A model generated the notes under the pieces. It was given only the letters and a program-made list of their open reading frames with translations. It had not been told where the DNA came from and did not search any database. Below, piece by piece: positions 6,332 through 14,300 of a stretch of DNA of 32,328 nucleotides; position 1 is the first letter of the stretch; the number at the start of each line of letters is the position of its first letter. Both the position numbers and the translations under genes were made by a program. Source of the stretch: Pirellulales bacterium (GTDB lineage: Bacteria > Planctomycetota > Planctomycetia > Pirellulales > Thermoguttaceae); assembly GCA_016933425.1 (NCBI GenBank), contig JAFGAY010000285.1, forward strand, positions 1 through 32,328, written 5' to 3'.

Positions 6332-6374
6332 CCCTCTGTAGGTCCCTGCCCCGCCTACGGAGGGCTCTTTTTTT
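6332..6374 (+). terminator. intrinsic terminator or attenuator before the NuoN/M-like operon
   Basis: Stem ccctctgtagg (6332-6342) pairs with cctacggaggg (6354-6364), 11 pairs with one G-T wobble, and is followed by a T-rich run ending in seven T residues. No gene on the plus strand ends just before it, so attenuation of the downstream operon or the end of a small RNA are both possible. Confidence 0.75.
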
Positions 6375-6489
6375 GCGCGGCGTAAATAGCGACCTTTTTT
6401 CGCCGTTCGCTCTTCCGCGGTTATCGGGGAGAATGACGCCACGTCGACCGTCATTCCCTGCTCTCCCACGCTCTCGGCACCGACACTCC

Positions 6490-7848
6490 ATGGGCCTATT
6501 GTTGCTAATCACGATCCTTCTGCCGCTGGTCGGAGCCATGACGTGCCGGGCCGCCCGATCAACGGCTCGTCGTGTCGCACGGATAACAACAACGGCCACG
6601 ATGCTGGCCGCCGGCGTTCTCGTTTATGCCGCTCCCGTCCGGTACTGCAGTTCGCAAGCGAGCGATCCACCGGTGTTGCTTCGCCCGGATTTTTCAATTG
6701 AGGAATCGAATGCCTGGTTCTTCATGCTTGCGGCCGTTTTGTCTTGGACGGTTATGCTCTGCCATTGGGAAGTTGGCCGCCAGCGCGAGGACCGCTACTA
6801 TTCCTTGCTTTTGTTGGTCGCCTCGGGCTTGTTGGGTTTGCTTGCCGCGGACAATACCATGCTTCGCGGCGTTTGTTTTACATTGACGCTCGTTCCGCTT
6901 TTCTTTTTGGTGGGTGGTTGGGGTGGGCGCCACCGTCGCCGGACCGCGGCTAGAATCGTCTTCCTAGCTTTTCTTGGCGGGCTGTTGGCGCTCGCCGCCT
7001 CAATGACCGTCGAGCTGGACGCCGCCTCGCATCCATCGACTGGCGAGGCCGCGTTTGCCGCCGCGCGGAACGCCCAAGGTCCGATGATCTTGAGAACCGT
7101 TCCGGCCGTGGTCCTCTACGCGGCCGCCGCACTGAGCATGATCCTGGGCAACCTAGCGGCCTTGCGGCAGGATCGCCTGAAGCGATTATTGGGCTGCGTA
7201 TCGATTGCCGAGACGGGCTATTTGCTGACCGGCCTTTGCGTGGCGTTGGCCGCGGCCGGACGGCCCGCGCGTTGGGACGGCCTAGCCGCGTCGTTGTTTT
7301 ATCTAGTGGCCTATGTACTGGCCATTTTGGGAACGCTGGCCGCCCTGGTCCACCTGGGTCGTCGCGGCAAACCGGTCGACCACGTCGACGAGCTCGCCGG
7401 GCTGGGCCGCACTCATCCGGCGACAGCCGCCGTGTTGGCAATTTCGCTCTTGAGCCTCATGGGCGCCGCGCCGCTGGCCGGATTCTGGGCCAAAATGGCC
7501 GTGTTGGGCAGCGCGTTGGAGACCGCCGCCCGGTCGAACGGCCCGGTTGCGATACCCCGCGCGTGGTTCGCTATTCTATCCGTGCTGGTCGTGGTCAACG
7601 TGGCCCTGGGGGCCGCCTATTACGTTCGTATGGTTGCCATGATATACTTGCGGTTGCCGCGCCGCGTGCTCCGCGCCGAAGGAGGCCGCACGGTCCGAGC
7701 CCTGGCTTTCGCGTGCGCGCTGGCGACGATTGGCATCGGCGCGTGCGGCGGTCCGCCGTGGCGTTGGGCTCTGGAAGCAAGCCATGGCGCGACGGTGGAA
7801 GCCGGGAAAGGGGACCACGATCCATCCCCGTGCGGCCGCGCAGGCTGA
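6490..7848 (+). CDS. degenerate NuoN/NuoM-like membrane protein
   Basis: The 452-residue polytopic membrane protein belongs to the proton-translocating antiporter-like family (complex I NuoL/M/N, Mrp). Recognisable blocks are PLFFLVGGWGG (about 136-146), GNLAALRQDRLKRLLG (220-235, family form GNxxALxQxxxKRxLAYSSI) and LLSLMGAAPLAGFWAKM (320-336). Key features are missing: the TM5 Glu is replaced (FTLTLVPLFF), the LPDAH-to-LLxxxLKxG segment carrying the TM7 Lys is absent, and AYSSIAH reads GCVSIAE. Proton pumping is therefore doubtful. ATG 6490 is chosen because it starts the first membrane segment; ATG 6433 is an alternative. The next gene begins 29 nt downstream, so they are probably cotranscribed. 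No other nuo genes are present. Confidence 0.75.
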   Translation: MGLLLLITILLPLVGAMTCRAARSTARRVARITTTATMLAAGVLVYAAPVRYCSSQASDPPVLLRPDFSIEESNAWFFMLAAVLSWTVMLCHWEVGRQREDRYYSLLLLVASGLLGLLAADNTMLRGVCFTLTLVPLFFLVGGWGGRHRRRTAARIVFLAFLGGLLALAASMTVELDAASHPSTGEAAFAAARNAQGPMILRTVPAVVLYAAAALSMILGNLAALRQDRLKRLLGCVSIAETGYLLTGLCVALAAAGRPARWDGLAASLFYLVAYVLAILGTLAALVHLGRRGKPVDHVDELAGLGRTHPATAAVLAISLLSLMGAAPLAGFWAKMAVLGSALETAARSNGPVAIPRAWFAILSVLVVVNVALGAAYYVRMVAMIYLRLPRRVLRAEGGRTVRALAFACALATIGIGACGGPPWRWALEASHGATVEAGKGDHDPSPCGRAG

Positions 7849-7877
7849 CAGGATTTTTTACTTTTCCATGGCGTTTC

Positions 7878-9281
7878 ATGGCTCCGCATCGCGTCAAGAC
7901 GGCCGGACTGGTTCGCTTGTTCACTTCGATGGATGGGCCGGTCTATGTGCTGGACGAGGAGTTCGTGATCCGCTTCTGCAATGAAGCCTGCGTGAAGTGG
8001 CTTGGTCCCGTCGCCGCGGAGCTTATCGGCCGCCGGTGCGTCTATCGAACGCGGCCGACCGGAGCCGGCGAGCCGACCGCCCAGAGCGTGGCCGACGGTT
8101 TGTGTCCTCCGCCGACGGTTCTGGAAGGTCGCGCGACGGCCGCGACGATCGTTGGGCCCGCGGCCGACGGCGCGGCGAGTCGCCGTCGAGCCCGATTCGT
8201 GCCCTTGGGTCTTGCCGACGGCAAGCCGGCGGCCGTGGTTGCCTTGGTCGAGCCGGTTGATCTCCATCCGGTCGATGCTGCGGCGGTGGACGGCGCGACG
8301 GCAAGCCTCGAACCGGCCGAGCCCAGCCTCGACGCCCTGCACGATCGCATCCGGCAATTTCGCCAAGAGGCGGCCGGACGCTTTGGAGCCGATCGCCTCA
8401 TCGGCAACAGCCCGGCAATGCGGCTTGCGCGGGCAAGAGTCGAATTGGCGGCCGCCGGGCGGGCCAACGTGCTCGTGGTCGGGCCCGTCGGAAGCGGCCG
8501 CGCCCATGTGGCCCACGCAATCCACCACGCGGCCGATCGCGATCGCGAGGGAACCATAATCCCAGTCGATTGCGCCGTGCTGGACACCGATCTGGTTCGT
8601 TCCACAGTGCAGGCCCTGGCCGCCAATCCTCTGGGCGATCGGGCCGCGCGGAGCACGCTCCTATTGGAGGAGGTCGATTTGTTGCCTCGGGCCGTCCAGC
8701 CCGACGTGGCCGCGGCCATCTCGGCTCGGTCGTTTCGGATGCGGGTCATCGCGACGGCCACGGAACCGTTGGAGCCGCTTGTCGGCGCGGGCCGTTGCGA
8801 GCCGCTGTTGGCCGCGTTGCTTGGCACGATCACGATTCACTTGCCGGCGCTGGCCCAACGGCGCGAGGACATCCCGCTGCTGGCCCAGTTGCTGCTCGAG
8901 GAGGCCAACTCGCAGGCGCCTCGTCAGCTTGCCCGATTCACGCCCGAGGCGCTCGATCGGCTCGACGCCCACGATTGGCCGGGCAACGTCGACGAATTGG
9001 CCGCCGTGGTGGTCGAGGCTCATCGCGAGGCTCAAGGCCGGCAGATCGAGGCGCGCGACTTGCCCAGCCGGCTCCGCCACGCGGCCGAGCTCGCGGCCCA
9101 TCCGCCGCGCGGCGACGAGTCGATCCGGCTCGACGAGTTCCTGGGACGCATCGAACGGGAGTTGATCGCCCGGGCCTTGGCCAAGGCCAAAGGCAACAAA
9201 ACCAGAGCCGCCGCGTTGCTGGGCATGACCCGGCCTCGACTCTACCGCCGTCTGGTTCAGCTTGGGTTGGAAGAAGCATAA
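7878..9281 (+). CDS. PAS-AAA+-Fis protein, degenerate sigma54-activator homolog
   Basis: The 467-residue protein has the NtrC-type layout: a PAS-like sensor (about 15-130), an AAA+ module (173-400) and a Fis-type helix-turn-helix (425-465, KGNKTRAAALLGMTRPRLYR). The core deviates strongly. The Walker A motif reads GPVGSGRAH (202-210) with Arg in place of Lys, Walker B reads LLLEEVDLL, no GAFTGA loop is present, the FRxDLxYRL arginine-finger region is lost (CEPLLAALLG), and sensor II reads WPGNVDEL instead of WPGNVREL. REDIPLL is retained. It therefore probably binds DNA and senses a ligand without remodelling sigma54. It sits between the membrane protein and the binding-protein gene, both within 30 nt. 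Confidence 0.85.
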   Translation: MAPHRVKTAGLVRLFTSMDGPVYVLDEEFVIRFCNEACVKWLGPVAAELIGRRCVYRTRPTGAGEPTAQSVADGLCPPPTVLEGRATAATIVGPAADGAASRRRARFVPLGLADGKPAAVVALVEPVDLHPVDAAAVDGATASLEPAEPSLDALHDRIRQFRQEAAGRFGADRLIGNSPAMRLARARVELAAAGRANVLVVGPVGSGRAHVAHAIHHAADRDREGTIIPVDCAVLDTDLVRSTVQALAANPLGDRAARSTLLLEEVDLLPRAVQPDVAAAISARSFRMRVIATATEPLEPLVGAGRCEPLLAALLGTITIHLPALAQRREDIPLLAQLLLEEANSQAPRQLARFTPEALDRLDAHDWPGNVDELAAVVVEAHREAQGRQIEARDLPSRLRHAAELAAHPPRGDESIRLDEFLGRIERELIARALAKAKGNKTRAAALLGMTRPRLYRRLVQLGLEEA

Positions 9282-9305
9282 CCATTCACCTTGGGAGAAG
9301 GTCCC

Positions 9306-10286
9306 ATGAAAAACTTGTTTTTACTCGCGGGCCTGGCGGCTGCGCTGGTCGTTCCGTCGCTGGCCGAGGACCAATCGGCCGACGCGACAACAACATCAAC
9401 GTCGGATTGCACGGCCGGACCATTGCGGCTGGCATTTATCACGTGCTGCAAGGACGCCGTGTTTTTCGAGCCGGTCCGCAAGGGCATGCGCGACGCCGCC
9501 GAGAAGATGGGCGTCGAGTGCGATTGGCTGGGAACCGAGGGCGTGGACATCAAGGCTCAGGCGGCAATGGTGCGTCAGGCGGTGGCCGACGGCTACGACG
9601 GCATCGCCGTGAGCCTCATCGATCCGACGGCCTTCGACGGCGTGGTTGCCGAAGCCGTCGCCCGGGGCGTGCCGGTCGTGGCGTTCAACGTCGACGACCA
9701 CGCCACGCCCAACGCGCGATTGGCCGGCGTGAACCAGCGGCTCCACGACGCCGGCCGGGCGCTGGCCGAGTACGTCGCGCCGCGCATGCCGCCGGGCAGC
9801 CACGTGCTGATGACCATGCACGACAAAGGCGTCTCGGCGCTCGAGGATCGGCTCCGAGGCCTTCAGGACGTGCTTAAGGAAAAGAACGTCCGCTGGACCG
9901 TCCGCGTCACCGGCAACGACGCTGCGGCCGGAGCGGAGATCATCGCCGCCGAACTGCGCGAAAATCCCGACATCCGGGCCGTTTTGTGCACCGGCCAGGC
10001 CGACACCGAGGCGGCGGGCCGCGCGATCGAAAAACACTATCCCGACGGAAGCCGCTGGGCCGCCGGATTCGACCTCTCGCCCACCACGCTCCGGCTGATC
10101 AAGGAGGGCCGCATCCTGGCAACCGTCGACCAGCAGCCCTATGTCCAAGGCTTTTATCCGGTCGTGCAACTGACACTTTATCTCCGCTACGGCATTGTCC
10201 CGACGGACATGGACGCCGGCGCGATCATGATCGACCGGTCCAAAGCCGACCATGTGATCGAGTTGACCAAACAGAAGTACCGATGA
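9306..10286 (+). CDS. RbsB-like periplasmic sugar-binding protein, orphan
   Basis: The 326-residue protein has a signal peptide (MKNLFLLAGLAAALVVPSLA) and a type I periplasmic-binding fold of the ribose/galactose-binding family. Visible blocks are FFEPVRKGMRDAAEKMGVEC, DGIAVSLIDPTAFDGVV, GVPVVAFNVDD and VDQQPYVQGFYPVVQL near the C-terminus. A soluble, exported carbohydrate receptor is expected. No ABC permease or ATPase gene is in the window, so it may serve a sensor or a distant transporter. ATG 9306 has GGGAGAAGG upstream. It begins 24 nt after the AAA+ gene, and its stop codon overlaps the start of the next gene (ATGA), which indicates translational coupling. Confidence 0.9.
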   Translation: MKNLFLLAGLAAALVVPSLAEDQSADATTTSTSDCTAGPLRLAFITCCKDAVFFEPVRKGMRDAAEKMGVECDWLGTEGVDIKAQAAMVRQAVADGYDGIAVSLIDPTAFDGVVAEAVARGVPVVAFNVDDHATPNARLAGVNQRLHDAGRALAEYVAPRMPPGSHVLMTMHDKGVSALEDRLRGLQDVLKEKNVRWTVRVTGNDAAAGAEIIAAELRENPDIRAVLCTGQADTEAAGRAIEKHYPDGSRWAAGFDLSPTTLRLIKEGRILATVDQQPYVQGFYPVVQLTLYLRYGIVPTDMDAGAIMIDRSKADHVIELTKQKYR

Positions 10287-10801
10287 ACCCGCGCGAAACC
10301 AATCCCGCTCCCCTCGACTCGGCCCGACCCAGCGCGTCGACGGCCCGGCTGCTCGTCTGCGAGTCCTCGGGCCGTTGGGCGGCGGCGCTGTGCCGCGAGT
10401 TGGGGCCGACCATCGACCTGGTCGAAACGCGCAACGTGGCCGAGTGCTGGGAGCGTCTGGCCGAGGCGCCGGCAAGCCTGCTGGTGGTCGAACTGACCGG
10501 CGGCAACGCCGACGCCTTGCTGGCTCGCATGGGTTCGTGCCCGCGGTGTTTTCCGCTTGCCCGGGCAGTTGTGGTGGCCGACCGCCGCCTGGCCGGCCAC
10601 GAGTGGCTGGCGCGCGAGGCGGGCGCCGTGATGTTTGTCACCTCGCCGCGTCGCGCGGTCGCGCTGGCCAACCTGGCCCGGCGACACCTGGCCTCGCGGC
10701 CCGAACCCTCCGAAACCACAACCCAACGTATTTGGAACGCACTGCCTTGGCGGGAATTCGCCCAGGCGCCATCCCTGGGAACCACCGATGAACACAGATG
10801 A
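10283..10801 (+). CDS. degenerate receiver-like protein
   Basis: This 172-residue protein has the strand-helix rhythm of a response-regulator receiver: RLLVCESSGRWAAALCREL, SLLVVELTGGNADALLARM, ARAVVVADRR and AGAVMFVTSPRR. The phospho-acceptor Asp position appears as Glu (VVELTG), and the conserved Lys near the C-terminus is replaced (TSPRR). Phosphorylation is therefore unlikely unless Glu acts as a permanent mimic. There is no output domain, and the last 35 residues look disordered. ATG 10283 overlaps the previous stop by 4 nt, and the 3' end overlaps lutB by 14 nt. The family assignment is tentative. Confidence 0.6.
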   Translation: MNPRETNPAPLDSARPSASTARLLVCESSGRWAAALCRELGPTIDLVETRNVAECWERLAEAPASLLVVELTGGNADALLARMGSCPRCFPLARAVVVADRRLAGHEWLAREAGAVMFVTSPRRAVALANLARRHLASRPEPSETTTQRIWNALPWREFAQAPSLGTTDEHR

Positions 10802-12200
10802 ACACGTATCGACGCGGGCCGGTCTGGAAGGGGCCGCGTTTTTGAAGGACAAGACGCCCGGGCTGGCCGAACCGGCCGGTTTCGAGTCGTTGGGCATTGC
10901 CTGCGAACGCTCGGCCAATCACGTGCTCGAACAGTTCGCCGAAATCGCCCCGTATCAAGGCTGGCGCGAGGCGGCCTATCGGATCAAACAATACGCCCTG
11001 GCCAATCTCGACAAGCTGCTGGTCGAATTGGAGCGAAACCTCAAGGCCAAGGGAATCGAGGTCCTTTGGGCCGCCGACGCCGCCGAAGCCAACCGGTTGG
11101 TGATCGACATCGCGCAACAGCATAATGTCAAAACCGTGGTCAAAGGCAAGACCATGGTCAGCGAGGAAATGGAGCTGAACCACCGCCTGGCCGAGGTGGG
11201 CGTCCGCGCGCTGGAAACCGACCTGGGCGAGTACCTCGTCCAACTGGCCGGCCAGCGGCCCACCCACATCGTCACGCCCGCCTTGCACCTGTCGGCCGAG
11301 GACGTGGGCCACTTGTTCGCCGACAAGCTGGGCGAACCCTACACGGCCGAGCATCGGACACTGACCGACATCGCCCGGCGTCATCTCCGCGAGGAATACC
11401 TCAAGGCCGACCTGGGCGTCTCGGGCGTCAATTTCGCTGCGGCCGACACGGGAACGCTCGTATTCGTCGAGAACGAAGGCAACGGTGGACTGTCGACCTC
11501 GGTCCCACCGATCCATGTCGCGTTGATGGGCATCGAAAAAGTCATTCCCAGCCTCGACTGCTTGCCCGTCTTTTTGAACCTGCTGGGTCGCAGCGGCACG
11601 GCGCAGAAACTGACGACCTATACCCACATTCTTCGCGGGCCGGCGCCGGGGCGCAAAATGTATTTGATTCTCGTCGACAACGGCCGGACCAACCTGCTGG
11701 CCGATCCCCACACGCGCAGCGCCCTCGGCTGCATCCGTTGCGGGGCGTGCCTGAACCACTGTCCCGTCTATCGCCGCGCCGGCGGCTGGGCCTACGGCTG
11801 GGTGTACCCGGGCCCGATCGGCTCGATCGTCACGCCGGGGCTGGTTGGGCTCGATAAGGCGGCCAAGCTTCCCTTCGCTTCGTCGCTGTGCGGCGCGTGT
11901 TCGGCGATCTGTCCGGTGAAAATCGACATTCCCCACCAGCTCGTCTATCTGCGCAACCGCGGCGTCAACCAGTCGTCGCCGGTCCACTCGTGGATCGAAC
12001 GGCTCATGTGGAAATCGTGGGCCATGGCCATGGGCGGTTCGTGGCGCTATCGCATGGCGGCGCTGGGCGTGCGGATCGGCGCGAGGCTGGCCCGATTCCT
12101 GCCCTGGAAACCGTGGTACCTCGGCGCCTGGATGCGCGGCCGCGACCTGCCCCCCGTGCCGCCCGCGGCGTTTCGGAAGACGTGGAAGGAGGAACAATAG
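10788..12200 (+). CDS. lutB: LutB-type iron-sulfur lactate-utilization protein
   Basis: The 470-residue protein has an N-terminal LUD domain (about 60-300; VKTVVKGKTMVSEEMELN, LGEYLVQLAGQRPTHIV, AADTGTLVFVENEGNGG). A two-cluster ferredoxin region follows, with CIRCGACLNHCPVYRR (about 315-330) and CGACSAICPVKIDIP (about 368-382). It should bind two [4Fe-4S] clusters and act with LutA and LutC in oxidising L-lactate to pyruvate. LutA is not present here, and upstream genes are unrelated. ATG 10788 starts just after the receiver-like gene's sense region and overlaps it by 14 nt. lutC follows 2 nt after the stop. Confidence 0.92.
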   Translation: MNTDEHVSTRAGLEGAAFLKDKTPGLAEPAGFESLGIACERSANHVLEQFAEIAPYQGWREAAYRIKQYALANLDKLLVELERNLKAKGIEVLWAADAAEANRLVIDIAQQHNVKTVVKGKTMVSEEMELNHRLAEVGVRALETDLGEYLVQLAGQRPTHIVTPALHLSAEDVGHLFADKLGEPYTAEHRTLTDIARRHLREEYLKADLGVSGVNFAAADTGTLVFVENEGNGGLSTSVPPIHVALMGIEKVIPSLDCLPVFLNLLGRSGTAQKLTTYTHILRGPAPGRKMYLILVDNGRTNLLADPHTRSALGCIRCGACLNHCPVYRRAGGWAYGWVYPGPIGSIVTPGLVGLDKAAKLPFASSLCGACSAICPVKIDIPHQLVYLRNRGVNQSSPVHSWIERLMWKSWAMAMGGSWRYRMAALGVRIGARLARFLPWKPWYLGAWMRGRDLPPVPPAAFRKTWKEEQ

Positions 12201-12202
12201 CC

Positions 12203-12853
12203 ATGAACGATCGTGAAGTCGTTTTAGGACGCATTCGTCAAGCCCTGGCCGATCGGCCGCAGGTCGATGTACCCGCGGCGCCCGAGGTCTGGCCCGAACT
12301 GAAACCCGACCGGCCAACCATGCTTGCTCGTTTCAGCGAAGAACTCAAAACCGTCGACGGCGAGATGCACCAGTGCGACACGGTCGCCGCGGCTCGGGCG
12401 AAACTCGCCGAACTGATGCGGGAATCGAAGTGCGAGCGGGTTGGTGCGGTCGATCGGCCGCTGGTCCGCGAGCTGGCCGACGGATTCTCGGCGGCCCAAC
12501 TCGACTGGATCGACGACCAGACCGACAAGACGGCGATCGGCCGGCTCGATGCGTCGCTGGTCGGCGCGGAATTGCTCCTGGCCGACACGGGCAGTTGCCT
12601 GGTCGAGTGCCGCACGGCCCCCGAGCGGATGATGTGCTACCTGCCGCCGGTCTGCGTCGTGATCGCCCGGGCCGACATGCTCCGCGAACATCTGCCGGCC
12701 GCGTGGGACGAAATCGTTGCCCGGGCCGCCAATCCCGAACTTCGCGGCGAACTGGTCATCGTCACGGGTCCGAGCCGCACGGCCGACATCGAAAAAATCC
12801 TGATTCTCGGCGTCCACGGCCCCAAACGGCTCATCGTGTTGCTGGTCGATTAG
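12203..12853 (+). CDS. lutC: LutC-type LUD-domain protein
   Basis: The 216-residue protein matches the LutC/YkgG branch of the LUD family: REVVLGRIRQALADR at the start, ADTGSCLVECRTAPERMM in the middle and VTGPSRTADIEKILILGVHG near the end. It is an accessory subunit of the LutABC lactate-oxidation system. ATG 12203 has AGGAGG about 10 nt upstream, lying within the 3' end of lutB, which fits translational coupling. It is the last gene of the plus-strand operon; mtnA converges from the other side 24 nt away. Confidence 0.92.
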   Translation: MNDREVVLGRIRQALADRPQVDVPAAPEVWPELKPDRPTMLARFSEELKTVDGEMHQCDTVAAARAKLAELMRESKCERVGAVDRPLVRELADGFSAAQLDWIDDQTDKTAIGRLDASLVGAELLLADTGSCLVECRTAPERMMCYLPPVCVVIARADMLREHLPAAWDEIVARAANPELRGELVIVTGPSRTADIEKILILGVHGPKRLIVLLVD

Positions 12854-12877
12854 TCGCTTTCAGCCGAATAGCGGAAG

Positions 12878-13939
12878 TCATGGTTCGTCGCCGAGCACGG
12901 CCGCGATTTGCTCGCGATCGACTGGGCGGATGACGCCCCGCTCGCAGATGATCGCCGTGATGAGCCGGGCCGGCGTCACGTCGAAGGCCGGGTTGTACAC
13001 CCCGATGCCCTCGGGAGCCGTCTGGCGGCCGAATCCATGCGTGATTTCCGCCGGGTCGCGTTGTTCGATCGGAATGGCCTCGCCGTCGGCGATCGACAGG
13101 TCGAACGTGCTGGTCGGGGCGGCCACGTAGAATGGAATCCCATGCGCGGCGGCCAACAGTGCGACGCCGTAAGTGCCGATCTTATTGGCCGCGTCGCCGT
13201 TGGCGGCGATACGGTCGGCGCCGGTGATGACGGCCTGAACCCGGCGCTCGCGCATGACGACCGCGGCCATGGAGTCGCAAATCAACGTCACGTCGATTCC
13301 CCGCTCATGCAATTCCCAGGCGGTCAGACGCGCGCCCTGCAAGAGCGGCCGCGTCTCGTCGGCCCAAACGTGCAGCGTTTGACCTTGCTCGACGGCCGTA
13401 TAAACCACGGCCAGCGCCGTGCCATAGTCGGCCGTGGCCAGCCCGCCGGCGTTGCAATGGGTCAGCACGCCCTCGACGCCTTTTAATAGTGGAGCGCCGT
13501 GCCGGCCGATGGCGCGGCACATTTGCCGGTCTTCCTCGTGAATGGCTCGAGCCTCGGCCAGTAGGGCGGCCGTGATCCGGTCGGGCGACGCGCGACCGGC
13601 CAGCGCCGCGGCCGTGCGCTTCATCCGATCCAGGGCCCAAAACAAATTCACGGCCGTGGGCCGGCTCGCGGCCAGATAGGCGGTCACTTCGTCGAGCTGG
13701 GCCAGCAGCGCCGGGCCGTCGGCGCCCGCAACGGTTTGCAGCCCAAGGCACACCCCATAGGCGGCAGCCACGCCAATGGCCGGCGCCCCGCGAACCCGGA
13801 GTGTCTTGATGGCTTCCCAGACCTGTTCAACCGTACGACATTCGATTTCGACGAATTCGCCGGGCAGCCGGGTCTGGTCAATCAACACCAGCCGGCCGGA
13901 TTCCTCGCCTTTCCAGTGAAGCGTTTCGAGGTTTTTCAT
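12878..13939 (-). CDS. mtnA: methylthioribose-1-phosphate isomerase
   Basis: The 353-residue enzyme belongs to the eIF2B-alpha-like isomerase family and converts 5-methylthioribose-1-phosphate to methylthioribulose-1-phosphate in methionine salvage. Family blocks are RGAPAIGVAAAYG (50-62), LTHCNAGGLATADYG (159-173, catalytic Cys162), DETRPLLQGARLTAWEL (194-210) and ITGADRIAANGDAANKIG (238-255, catalytic Asp242). Length and N-terminus (MKNLETLHWK) are normal. No other methionine-salvage genes are nearby. The upstream region shows no convincing promoter. Confidence 0.96.
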   Translation of the reverse strand: MKNLETLHWKGEESGRLVLIDQTRLPGEFVEIECRTVEQVWEAIKTLRVRGAPAIGVAAAYGVCLGLQTVAGADGPALLAQLDEVTAYLAASRPTAVNLFWALDRMKRTAAALAGRASPDRITAALLAEARAIHEEDRQMCRAIGRHGAPLLKGVEGVLTHCNAGGLATADYGTALAVVYTAVEQGQTLHVWADETRPLLQGARLTAWELHERGIDVTLICDSMAAVVMRERRVQAVITGADRIAANGDAANKIGTYGVALLAAAHGIPFYVAAPTSTFDLSIADGEAIPIEQRDPAEITHGFGRQTAPEGIGVYNPAFDVTPARLITAIICERGVIRPVDREQIAAVLGDEP

Positions 13940-14300
13940 GGTGTCGGACTGTGGGATTTCGTGAAAAGGAAAGGGGGGATATTGGAAACAGGCGTGTCAG
14001 GAATAAACGATGGGGTGAACCGGGGCCACATGGCACGGCGACCATTTTCGCACGATTGGGGATTTTGTTCCAGGGCACGCGGTGGGGGTCGGGTCCGATT
14101 GGACCAATCATGACGGCAAATCGGCCGGCTGGGAAGAATTCAAGGAAGATCGCGGGTTTCTGGTTTGACACGCCTGGGCGACGGCTTAGTGTTGAGTAAC
14201 CACAACCGACCGTCGGTTTTGGGAACAATGGGCAGTGTCATTTTCGAGTCGTCCTCCGGCGAATCACGCCGACCATTTGCCTCCTGAGTCTCGGGTTCCC
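13940..14300. other. intergenic region between mtnA and a response regulator
   Basis: This is a divergent gap with no supported gene. It contains an 11-bp inverted pair (CAGGCGTGTCA at 13989-13999 and its complement at 14166-14176), the palindrome GATTGGACCAATC (14097-14109) and a small aaccga/tcggtt hairpin (14204-14218). No clear promoter was seen for either gene. Confidence 0.5.

Larger units (their letters stand above)
5681..6489. other. long intergenic region with REPIN and structured leader
   Basis: No protein gene is supported across these 809 nt. The region holds the terminator at 5808-5858, a 75-nt inverted pair of palindromes (5968-6042), several nested hairpins between 6160 and 6287, a possible promoter (6271-6298) and a second strong terminator (6332-6374) ahead of the NuoN/M-like gene. 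The ORF 5188-6075 runs across the terminator and repeats and looks accidental. Confidence 0.7.

Noticed and set aside
6224-6469. 81-residue minus-strand ORF in the structured leader
   Set aside because: It is explained by the hairpins and terminator on the plus strand; no ribosome site and no recognisable content.
13989-14176. Possible MITE: 11-bp inverted ends around 166 bp
   Set aside because: There are no target-site duplications, no second copy in the window, and 11-bp matches can arise by chance.
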